NCBI GenBank assembly: GCA_964634885.1
Contig: CAZWLN010000013.1
Location: 1 to 64,000, forward strand
Origin: DAINRZ01 sp964634885
GTDB lineage: Bacteria; Bacteroidota; Ignavibacteria; Kapaibacteriales; UBA2268
Length of the DNA stretch: 64,000 nucleotides
Direction: 5' to 3'
The notes beneath the pieces were generated by a model. That model worked only from the letters and a program-made list of their open reading frames with translations. It was not told the origin of the DNA and did not search any database. This document shows positions 44,988 to 52,530 of the stretch, in pieces. The translations under genes and the position numbers were made by a program. Position 1 is the first letter of the stretch. Each line of letters opens with the position of its first letter.

Positions 44988-47231
44988 ATGAAACGGTTAT
45001 TTTACTACATGGCGTTGCTATTTGTACTGATGAACTACAGCTCGGGAGCAGGGACTTACTACGGCTTCAGCTTACTTACCGACGGGAAAAGCGAGAAACC
45101 CGGATACCTCTTCAACGAAGACAATGCCTGTGTTGAACAGAAAAACCAGGGCTGCCTGCGCCAGGAATCGTACGGCAAGGGTATTACGGACAGGACACAG
45201 ATTGCAACAGAAAACCGCGGCTACGACGTACTCAATTATGATATATTCCTTGACTGGTACAAGCCCCTGACTGATGAGATCCAAATATGGACAAACGGCA
45301 AAGGCGACACCGTCAAATACCTCTTAAGGAATTTCACCGGCAGGAACAGAATCAGGCTGGCTGTAACTCAGGACAACCTGGTTAGTCTCGATTTTGACGC
45401 TCTCAAATTAGTAATCAGCGATATTAAAATCGACAAATATCCCGGAGTTGAACTTGTACAGCCCGATTCCAACGGTGTCCTTTCGATCTTTCTGCCCCAG
45501 GACGGAACATTCAAGCTCAACGACACCCTGACCGTAGAAATCGCCTATGCGTTTCTTCCAACGACATCGAACGGCTTTTTCCTCTACCCTGAAGGCAGGT
45601 ATGCCGGGCAAACATATAACTATGTTGACAGCACCGGTAATACAAGGTCAGATTCGACTTTCGTAGAGGAAAGGCTCGCCTACACGATGAGTGAACCACA
45701 GGACGCCAGGCTGTGGATGCCCTGCAACGACGACCCGGCAGACAAGGCTTTCATGTCGATGTCCGTGAGGGTTCCTGAAGGATTTGTTGTGGCCTCCAAC
45801 GGAATGCTTACCGATTCAACCCGGGACAGTGTCGGCGTCACATATAAATGGGTACATCAGTATATTCTGCCGACCTATCTGATGCATGCCGCTGCTTCAA
45901 AATTTGTAACATTCAGCGATACCTACAACAGGGTCACCAACCCTGAAGTGTCGATACCCGTTCAGTATTTCGTCTGGGAAAAGGACTATAATACAAAAGA
46001 AATCGACAACCATCATTTCAATGCCAGAAATATGCTTAAAACAACCGTTGAACAGATTGAAACTTTTTCATCGCTATTTATCGAATATCCATTCGAGAAA
46101 TATGGCATCGACGCTGTTTACCCATTTAATTACGGCGGTATGGAACACCAGACTTTAACAACATGCTTAAGAAAATGGTTTTACTCTTCCTCTGACGAGG
46201 GATTTGCCCACGAGCTTGCCCATCAATGGATAGGCGACCTGATGACCTGTGCTACCTGGAAAGACATCTGGATCAATGAAGGCGGAGCTTCCTGGTGTGA
46301 AGCGCTCTGGGACGGCAGAAAGGACACAAGTCAATATTACTCTGTCCTGATGAAAAAAAGGTATGATTACCTGCACATCTCATGGGGCTATGGAGGCGGT
46401 TTGAAAGAGCCTGCAATATACGGGATTGATATTAATAACCTCTTTAACGTTCCTACTACCTATTACAAATCCTCCTGGGTTTACCACATGCTGATGGAAA
46501 TGATCGGAAGAGACAAGTTCTTCCCCATATTCAGGGACATGTTGAAACAGTATTCATTCGATAACATCACAACCCAGGAGTACCTCGATTACTTCAAGGC
46601 ACAGAACCTGGAACTGCCCATTACACTCGATACATACTTCGATCAGTGGCTGATGAAGAGAGGCCACCCGGTTTATTATATCACGACTTCTTCCCAGAAG
46701 AACTCCGACAACGACTATGAAGTAAAAGTAACACTCAACCAGACGCAGGAAGGCGACAACATTCCCCAGGCTTTTGCTATGCCCGTCGAATTGATGTTCA
46801 TCAAAGACGACGCCGTCGTTGCAAGGGAAAAAGTCTTAAACAATGAGCGCACTCAGGAATTCACCTTCAACTTGTCGTTCATGCCGGACTATGTCCGCAT
46901 CGACTCCAACAAAGTACTCCTCGAGCATTTGGAAACCATTACCGAAGTTACCGAAAGTAAAAACTTTGCATCAGGCATTACGGTCAGTCCCAATCCGGTC
47001 AGTGAAAACAGCAACGGGACAATTACACTTACTGTTCCCGACTATTCGACTGTTGAAATTGCACTCTACGACGTTAACGGCAAACGTACGGAAGAAGTTT
47101 ACAACGGCATGCTCGGCAGCGGCAGCTACGATTTCACTTTCAGGACTGACAGGCTGCAGTCCGGTACTTACCTTGCAGGCATTAACATCAACGGCAGTTA
47201 CCTGGTAAGGCCATTCATAGTGATTAAGTAA
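44988..47231 (+). CDS. Secreted M1-family metallopeptidase with T9SS sorting domain
   Basis: This 747-aa zinc aminopeptidase-like protein has a signal peptide (LFYYMALLFVLMNYSSGAG) and an AAAGGGA ribosome binding site. The M1 exopeptidase motif GGMEH is at 383-387. The zinc site HELAH is at 408-412, with the third ligand E431, giving the exact HEXXH-(18)-E spacing. An M1-type N-terminal beta domain precedes it. The C-terminal 85 residues form a classic T9SS type A tail (VSPNPVSENSNG, EIALYDVNGKR, LQSGTYLAGI, ending FIVIK). It should cleave N-terminal residues from peptides outside the cell or at its surface. A strong terminator follows. Confidence 0.95.
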   Translation: MKRLFYYMALLFVLMNYSSGAGTYYGFSLLTDGKSEKPGYLFNEDNACVEQKNQGCLRQESYGKGITDRTQIATENRGYDVLNYDIFLDWYKPLTDEIQIWTNGKGDTVKYLLRNFTGRNRIRLAVTQDNLVSLDFDALKLVISDIKIDKYPGVELVQPDSNGVLSIFLPQDGTFKLNDTLTVEIAYAFLPTTSNGFFLYPEGRYAGQTYNYVDSTGNTRSDSTFVEERLAYTMSEPQDARLWMPCNDDPADKAFMSMSVRVPEGFVVASNGMLTDSTRDSVGVTYKWVHQYILPTYLMHAAASKFVTFSDTYNRVTNPEVSIPVQYFVWEKDYNTKEIDNHHFNARNMLKTTVEQIETFSSLFIEYPFEKYGIDAVYPFNYGGMEHQTLTTCLRKWFYSSSDEGFAHELAHQWIGDLMTCATWKDIWINEGGASWCEALWDGRKDTSQYYSVLMKKRYDYLHISWGYGGGLKEPAIYGIDINNLFNVPTTYYKSSWVYHMLMEMIGRDKFFPIFRDMLKQYSFDNITTQEYLDYFKAQNLELPITLDTYFDQWLMKRGHPVYYITTSSQKNSDNDYEVKVTLNQTQEGDNIPQAFAMPVELMFIKDDAVVAREKVLNNERTQEFTFNLSFMPDYVRIDSNKVLLEHLETITEVTESKNFASGITVSPNPVSENSNGTITLTVPDYSTVEIALYDVNGKRTEEVYNGMLGSGSYDFTFRTDRLQSGTYLAGININGSYLVRPFIVIK

Positions 47232-47257
47232 AGAAGTTAGTAATGGAAAATTTTGTG

Positions 47258-47284
47258 GGGGCGGCTGATTAACCGCCCTTTTTT
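47258..47284 (+). terminator. Rho-independent terminator of the M1 peptidase gene
   Basis: GGGCGG-CTGATTAA-CCGCCC is followed by TTTTTT, 27 bp past the stop codon. Confidence 0.9.
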
Positions 47285-47455
47285 CTATGAGGGGTAAATA
47301 CGGGCTTCCCAGGCACCCTCAAACAAGAGGTGGCAGGGAGGTAAATGACTGCCGGATCCATATTCTAATTAAGCATTATCCGTATAACTTAGTAATTTTA
47401 TTTCATTTACTTTAATTTTTATCATCAGTAGCCATTATAAAACAAAATATTTACT

Positions 47456-47463
47456 TAAATTTG
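47456..47463 (+). promoter_or_regulatory. Possible Bacteroidetes-type -7 box of the sigma-factor operon
   Basis: TAAATTTG matches the TAnnTTTG -7 consensus of the Bacteroidetes primary sigma factor and stands 37 bp before the ATG at 47501. No clear -33 TTG is present at the right distance, so the call is weak. Confidence 0.3.
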
Positions 47464-47500
47464 AACCCAAAACACTGCTTCATGTGTTTATGTTTCTGAT

Positions 47501-48079
47501 ATGATAAACGCATACGTAAAACATAGTGACGTCGAGTTGGTAGAAATCCTGAAAAGATCAAAGCAGGACAACAATACCCGTGTGTCGGAAGATACTTTCG
47601 GCGAATTGTACCGGAGGTACTCCGCAAAGATACTCGCATACTGCCGCGGGCTCATCAACGACCGGAGCCAGAGCGACGACATATTCCAGGAAGCTTTCAT
47701 CAAGTTTTACAATAGTATTGACTGCAATTTCTCTGCTGCCAATGTCGGCGGTTACCTGTTCCGTATTGCGCGCAACCTTTCGTTCAACTATCTGCGGGAC
47801 CGGAAGAAAACCGTGTCCATCGAAGAATTTGATTTCATTACCGACACTGTTGCCGACTATGAAAACAAGGAATTGTTCGACCTCGTAATGAAAGGAATCG
47901 ACCTTTTGGATGAAAAATACAAGGAGGCATTCGTATTAAGTAAACTGGACGGCCTTTCCGCCCAGGAGATCGCGGAGATATGCGACATTACTCCCGAAGG
48001 CGCCAAGACGCGTATCAAAAGAGCCAGGGTTAAGCTCATCGAGATACTGGAGCCTTATTTAAAAGATATTTATAAATAA
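47501..48079 (+). CDS. ECF-type RNA polymerase sigma factor
   Basis: The 192-aa protein has only sigma regions 2 and 4, as in extracytoplasmic-function sigma factors. Region 2 contains LYRRYSAKILAYCRGLINDR, SDDIFQEAFIKFY and GYLFRIARNLSFNYLRDR. Region 4 contains LDEKYKEAFVLSKLDGLSAQ, EIAEICDITPEGAKTRIKRA. It directs RNA polymerase to a dedicated promoter set when released from its anti-sigma factor. The next gene, 15 bp downstream, encodes the likely membrane-bound anti-sigma partner. Confidence 0.95.
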   Translation: MINAYVKHSDVELVEILKRSKQDNNTRVSEDTFGELYRRYSAKILAYCRGLINDRSQSDDIFQEAFIKFYNSIDCNFSAANVGGYLFRIARNLSFNYLRDRKKTVSIEEFDFITDTVADYENKELFDLVMKGIDLLDEKYKEAFVLSKLDGLSAQEIAEICDITPEGAKTRIKRARVKLIEILEPYLKDIYK

Positions 48080-48094
48080 TAATAGTTTAAAGCT

Positions 48095-49510
48095 ATGAAT
48101 TATACTGAGCAATTAATCGATTTTGTTGACGGGAACCTCGAGCCGGAAGCCGAAGAGAACCTCTTCTACCAGCTTACGGTCAACGAGGACATGAGGGTAA
48201 AGCTCAAGAAACTGCTTGCCGTCGATAATTCAATACATAATAATTTCAAACGTTTCGAACCCGGACCCGAACTTACTTCCGGTGTCTTTTCAGCCCTCGG
48301 ATTCAGCTCACTGGCAGACGGCGCACCCGGCACAGGCAGTTCCTCTGTAGCCCCAAAGCCCTTCAACGTCGGTAAGTTCTTTACTTCTAACATAAAGCTG
48401 CTTTTCACAGCAGTCGTTTCGTCTGTCCTTACCTCTCTCATCTTTGCAGTTTACATTATTCCCGAAAGGGACGGCAATGCCGCCATTACCGGCACCCAGG
48501 AAAGTCACGCAGTCCAATCTGCGGCAACGACAGCAGTCAATAGAATACCTGTAATCACCAGCTATGAGAACAACGACGACGGCAACAGACGGGTAACTGC
48601 CGGTTCAGATGAAGGGGACGACAGCCAATACGGCCTGAAAGCCCCGGACGGCAGCATCTCCGGCAGCCGGTCTAACGGACTTGCTTCCAACACTTCGACG
48701 CAGCCAAAGCAAGGTTTCAAACGAACCTCTTCACACAGCAGCCAAAACCGCACTTCCGTAGTGAATCATCCGTCAAACACTGGCAGTGTAACAATCGCCG
48801 ACAACAGGCCTGACGGCTATGAAAACGACAATAATATTGCTCCTGCAGTCACTGAAAAGCAGATGGCAGGACAAGGTACAGCCCTGATTGACAAGTCACA
48901 GATTGTCAGCCCCGGACCGGGCTTCAGCAGCACCCCCGTACTGGGCCTGCCGCCGCAAATCCCAGGACTGGGCCAGCTCTTCTCATTTGCTTCAGGACTG
49001 GGAATTACAATTGAACTCAACGGGATGACGGATTTCCAGGACTTACCCGACAAGCAACTCAAATTTGACAACACACAGTCACTTAATAATACATCCATTT
49101 CACTTGGGTATCGACTGTCGGACGACTTCACTGCCGGCGTCAACTATTCACGCGAAACGTTCAACCAGCATTTTTCCGGCAGAGAGAAAGACGGCAGGGC
49201 TTTCGTCATCGACCAGAGGCCAAATATGGGTACCTATTCCATGTTCCTGAGATACTACCCCTTCAATGGCATCGCCGTCAATCCTTACGTTCAGTTGTCC
49301 TGCGGCTGGAGCCGGCAAAATTCCGGCGGCAGGCTTGCCGGAATTACACCAAGGGCTACTCTCGGCGCTGAATACCCGCTCCCGTTCATAGGCAACCTTT
49401 TTGTTTACGGTTCACTCGACTATACCTGGCTCATATATAAATATCAGGATAATGTTAACCTGGACTCAAAGAAATTCGATATTAATTACGGATTGAAGTA
49501 CAGATTCTGA
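48095..49510 (+). CDS. Predicted dual-membrane anti-sigma protein with outer-membrane barrel
   Basis: Residues 1-75 resemble an anti-sigma domain without zinc ligands (QLIDFVDGNLEPEAEENLFY, then VNEDMRVKLKKLL). A single membrane helix lies at about 102-122 (LLFTAVVSSVLTSLIFAVYI). About 180 residues of Ser/Asn/Gly/Thr-rich, probably disordered, periplasmic linker follow. Residues of about 300-471 have the alternating pattern of a small beta barrel (SISLGYRLSDDFTAGVNYS; MFLRYYPFNGIAVNPYVQLS) and end in KYRF, an aromatic C-terminus typical of barrels inserted by BamA. The protein would thus connect a cytoplasmic sigma factor to the outer membrane. I recall this layout being described as Dma anti-sigma factors in Bacteroides; the assignment here is by architecture only. 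Confidence 0.75.
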   Translation: MNYTEQLIDFVDGNLEPEAEENLFYQLTVNEDMRVKLKKLLAVDNSIHNNFKRFEPGPELTSGVFSALGFSSLADGAPGTGSSSVAPKPFNVGKFFTSNIKLLFTAVVSSVLTSLIFAVYIIPERDGNAAITGTQESHAVQSAATTAVNRIPVITSYENNDDGNRRVTAGSDEGDDSQYGLKAPDGSISGSRSNGLASNTSTQPKQGFKRTSSHSSQNRTSVVNHPSNTGSVTIADNRPDGYENDNNIAPAVTEKQMAGQGTALIDKSQIVSPGPGFSSTPVLGLPPQIPGLGQLFSFASGLGITIELNGMTDFQDLPDKQLKFDNTQSLNNTSISLGYRLSDDFTAGVNYSRETFNQHFSGREKDGRAFVIDQRPNMGTYSMFLRYYPFNGIAVNPYVQLSCGWSRQNSGGRLAGITPRATLGAEYPLPFIGNLFVYGSLDYTWLIYKYQDNVNLDSKKFDINYGLKYRF

Positions 49511-49514
49511 GACA

Positions 49515-50231
49515 ATGAAAAAACAAACAATCCACATATATTTCTTCGGGCTGTTGCTGTTGTTTTACGGCTGCACCGACGATATCGGCATTGAAAGCAA
49601 TGCCGGTAAAACCTACGGTCAGCCTGATGTCCTGAAACCGCTCAGTCTGGACAATTACTGGGCCTATTACGTAAATGTCTATGTCGGGGACAGCCTGATC
49701 AAATCATTAGGCTTCGCTGAAACACACAGGATAGAGAAAGAGATTGACATATACCAGATCGGCAATATGTTCTACGAAAACTTCGGCACTCTCATTTTTA
49801 CCGACAGGAATACCGGCGCCTACTTCAGGAATACCGACAGTTCCATGATAATGATGTACGAATGGTCCAGTGACACAAAGATTTTCACAATTACTTCATT
49901 CTTCAAATATCCCGCTGTCGCCGGTGAGTCATGGCAATACGAAGCCGACACACTCTGCGGCCTCTATCCGGTGGGAGTAACAAGCATTACCAGGCGGATA
50001 GCCTGCACGGACACCACTGTCATTGCAGGAGGCAAGTCCTATCATCCGTGCATAGTGTATGTAGATGACCTTTATAATAAAATGGGCCTGCCCGTCTTTC
50101 GTAACTGGAACACCTGGCGTTTTTGCCCGGGGGTAGGCTTAGTCAGTTCGACCGAGACCTATTACACAAGAACGAGAAAATTATTATACACCTTTACCTT
50201 TGAACTGGACTCTTTCCAGGTTAACGATTAA
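49515..50231 (+). CDS. Lipoprotein of the sigma-factor operon
   Basis: This 238-aa protein starts 4 bp after the barrel/anti-sigma gene. Its N-terminus ends in a lipobox-like LLLFYGC, with Cys about 20 as the acylated residue. The rest is beta-rich (LDNYWAYYVNVYVGDSLIKS, GVGLVSSTETYY) with no family I can name; the wording resembles small secreted proteins with repeated DNYW...Y motifs. Tight spacing argues that it acts with the sigma/anti-sigma pair, perhaps as an envelope sensor. The stop codon abuts the stop of the convergent phosphatase gene with no bases in between. Confidence 0.75.
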   Translation: MKKQTIHIYFFGLLLLFYGCTDDIGIESNAGKTYGQPDVLKPLSLDNYWAYYVNVYVGDSLIKSLGFAETHRIEKEIDIYQIGNMFYENFGTLIFTDRNTGAYFRNTDSSMIMMYEWSSDTKIFTITSFFKYPAVAGESWQYEADTLCGLYPVGVTSITRRIACTDTTVIAGGKSYHPCIVYVDDLYNKMGLPVFRNWNTWRFCPGVGLVSSTETYYTRTRKLLYTFTFELDSFQVND

Positions 50232-51404
50232 TCAGTCCTTTTTTCCGGTGTACTTCAGCGACAGCAAGGCAATGTCGTCAAACTGTGTTGCACCTACGGT
50301 AAATGTCCTGACCTTTTCCAGTATAATCCTGTTTACGGTTTCCGGACCGGCGCCGGGGACGAGGGCTTTCAATGTGGAGATGATGCCGTCTTCACCGAAC
50401 CTCTGCTCCCTGTTGTTCTTAGCGTCGATGACCCCGTCGGTGTAAAGTATCAGCGTATCGCCCCGATCGAGCGTGCAGTATTGAGTTTCATAATCGAAAT
50501 CGGGCATGACGCCGAGGGGCAGCCTGCCTCCCTTTTTACCGATCAGCATGACTTCATTATTCTCTTTAAGTATGAACGGCGATTCGTGTCCTCCATCGAT
50601 ATACTCCATCAAGCCGGTACTCAGGTCGAGGATGCCTGCAAAAACCGTTACGAACATCAGCTTTGGATTGTCCTTGGCAAGTTGGAGATTGACTCGTGTG
50701 ACAATGTCCCCAATCCCTTTACAGTCACCGAAGAGGGCGTGTGTGTTGAACAAAGTCTTGGTAACGGACATGAACAGTGCAGCAGGAATGCCTTTGTCAG
50801 AAACGTCGCCAATGAGGAAAAACAACTTGTCGCCGCCGATAAGGAAATAGTCGTAGAGGTCTCCGCCAACGTCTTTCGCAGGATTGAGGACAGCATTGAT
50901 GATGAATTCATCCCTGCCTGTAACGGCGTCGTCAGCTCCAGGCAGGATGCCTTTCTGTATCTCTGAAGCGACATTGAGTTCCGTTTCGATTCGTTCCTTG
51001 GCGGAATAGCTCTCGTCTAAGTTGTCCATGTACTGCTGAAGCATGGAATTCATGTAAAGCATCATTTTTGATATTTCCGACAATTCGTCGCCGTACTTTT
51101 CAGCCATGGTCCGAACCGGGCCGGAGAAAGCGCCGTTCCCGTTGAAGTTGGTGTTGATGAGCGCCTTCGCGTATTTCTCAAGTTTTTTGATCCTGTCGGT
51201 AAAAATTTTTACGATAAAGAATATTGCCGAAAAAGACAGCATTGTAAGGACTGCCAGTGAAACGAGATCCCTGACCGACAGGTCTTCGAACTGCGAAGTG
51301 AAGCCCCCGGAACACAAAAACACAATTACAATTGCAATTGAAAGTAAATTAACAGTTAAGACACATAACAGCAATTTACTGCCGTAACTTATCTTTGAAG
51401 CCAT
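50232..51404 (-). CDS. RsbU/SpoIIE-type PP2C phosphatase, membrane-bound
   Basis: The 390-aa protein has two membrane helices (about 10-32 and 46-66), a HAMP-like/coiled-coil linker (about 67-150) and a PPM-type SpoIIE phosphatase domain (about 150-385). Metal-binding aspartates are in KDVGGDLYDYF, IGDVSDKGIPAALFM and QFDDIALL. In partner-switching systems this enzyme dephosphorylates the STAS anti-anti-sigma protein. The gene is last in a row with two STAS genes and an RsbW-like kinase gene, 8 bp after the kinase stop. It probably reports an envelope or membrane signal. Confidence 0.93.
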   Translation of the reverse strand: MASKISYGSKLLLCVLTVNLLSIAIVIVFLCSGGFTSQFEDLSVRDLVSLAVLTMLSFSAIFFIVKIFTDRIKKLEKYAKALINTNFNGNGAFSGPVRTMAEKYGDELSEISKMMLYMNSMLQQYMDNLDESYSAKERIETELNVASEIQKGILPGADDAVTGRDEFIINAVLNPAKDVGGDLYDYFLIGGDKLFFLIGDVSDKGIPAALFMSVTKTLFNTHALFGDCKGIGDIVTRVNLQLAKDNPKLMFVTVFAGILDLSTGLMEYIDGGHESPFILKENNEVMLIGKKGGRLPLGVMPDFDYETQYCTLDRGDTLILYTDGVIDAKNNREQRFGEDGIISTLKALVPGAGPETVNRIILEKVRTFTVGATQFDDIALLSLKYTGKKD

Positions 51405-51412
51405 TGGAACAA

Positions 51413-51835
51413 CTAATTATTAAGATTCATAACAAAAATGTTACGGTTCCTGCCGTCAACATATTCATAGTTAAATTTGTCCACACTTGAGAAAACGAGG
51501 AAAATACCCAGGCCGCCGATGGCCCTGTCTTCGAGTGGAAGGTTCAGGTCTTCTTCGGTAGGCAGTTCGTTATCTCTCGGGTCAAAAGGTTCGGCTGTGT
51601 CTTCCACAGTAACCCTGAAAGCAGTATCTTCGTTCTCGATGAAAACATCCACATCGCCTTCTATTCCGGCTTCTATATAACCATAGTTGATGATATTGGT
51701 AACGACTTCGTCGATAGCCAGGATGAGGTTGTATGCGGATTTCTTATCAAGGCCGGCGCTGAGTGCATGTTCATGCACGAAATCCCTCACGGGACTGAGG
51801 GAATCCAAATTTCCGGGAAATTTTTTTGCAATCAT
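51413..51835 (-). CDS. RsbW-like anti-sigma/serine kinase (HATPase)
   Basis: I choose the ATG at 51835, which has a GGAGAG ribosome binding site and leaves a 13-bp gap after the STAS gene; the frame extends to 51880. The 140-aa protein is a single GHKL ATPase domain. The N box is AIDEVVTNIINYGY, the G1 region is VEDTAEPFDP (a glycine is replaced by alanine) and the G2 box is GGLGIFLV. By family it phosphorylates the STAS partner and sequesters a sigma factor or other target. No cognate sigma gene is next to it. Confidence 0.92.
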   Translation of the reverse strand: MIAKKFPGNLDSLSPVRDFVHEHALSAGLDKKSAYNLILAIDEVVTNIINYGYIEAGIEGDVDVFIENEDTAFRVTVEDTAEPFDPRDNELPTEEDLNLPLEDRAIGGLGIFLVFSSVDKFNYEYVDGRNRNIFVMNLNN

Positions 51836-51848
51836 CAATTCTCTCCAA

Positions 51849-52169
51849 TCATTCTGAATAACTATCGACAATATGAACACTATGGTGAAAGCCTGTTTTC
51901 TGTAAAGTATCGACTATCTGTTCCTGTGGCCTGACTAAGTAGATGGATGCTTCGGCGCCAAGCTTCTGTTTGGCAAAGATAATCACCCTCAAACCTGCTG
52001 AAGACATAAACTTAAGGTTCTCAACAAACATAATGAGTTTTTCCGGCTTGCTCTGGGTAATCTTCTCGATCTCCTTCATGAACTGGCCGGCAGTACTGGT
52101 GTCCACATCCCCCTCGATGGTCAGCCTGGCGTTTTTGTTATCAATTTCTGTACTTAACACTAATCCCAT
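51849..52169 (-). CDS. STAS-domain anti-anti-sigma factor
   Basis: The 106-aa protein is a stand-alone STAS domain of the SpoIIAA/RsbV class. The phosphorylation loop reads FMSSAGLRV, with S57 at the position equivalent to the regulated serine. It has an AGGTG ribosome binding site, lies 19 bp downstream of a second STAS gene and 13 bp upstream of the kinase. It should bind the RsbW-like kinase when unphosphorylated. Confidence 0.93.
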   Translation of the reverse strand: MGLVLSTEIDNKNARLTIEGDVDTSTAGQFMKEIEKITQSKPEKLIMFVENLKFMSSAGLRVIIFAKQKLGAEASIYLVRPQEQIVDTLQKTGFHHSVHIVDSYSE

Positions 52170-52188
52170 AAATCACCTGAATTATTAA

Positions 52189-52518
52189 TTAATTTTTTGG
52201 TTTCGACTCTTCGACGGAATCGCTGAATTTGAAGAAATTGACAAACCCAGTGGTCTTCATTACGTCTTTGATCTCCTCGGGAACGCCAACTAAGTAGATG
52301 ACGCCGCTTTTGGCTTTGATTTGCCTGTAAAGCAACAACAGCACCCTCAGGCCGGCGCTTGCCATATATATAACCTGAGACATATCGATAATAATATAGC
52401 TGTAATTCGCGGTTTCCCTTAGTATTTCCGCCTGTATCTCCGGCGCAGTTTTGTTGTCAACTTTGCCTTCGAGACTGGCCAGCAGGTATTTTTCTTCTTT
52501 TACAAATTGTATGCTCAT
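52189..52518 (-). CDS. Second STAS-domain anti-anti-sigma factor
   Basis: The 109-aa STAS protein has the loop YMASAGLRV, with S54 at the regulated position. It is divergent from its neighbour, so the pair is not a recent duplication. A GGGAGA ribosome binding site precedes the ATG. Two STAS proteins sharing one kinase could integrate two inputs. Confidence 0.92.
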   Translation of the reverse strand: MSIQFVKEEKYLLASLEGKVDNKTAPEIQAEILRETANYSYIIIDMSQVIYMASAGLRVLLLLYRQIKAKSGVIYLVGVPEEIKDVMKTTGFVNFFKFSDSVEESKPKN

Positions 52519-52530
52519 ATAGTCTCCCTT

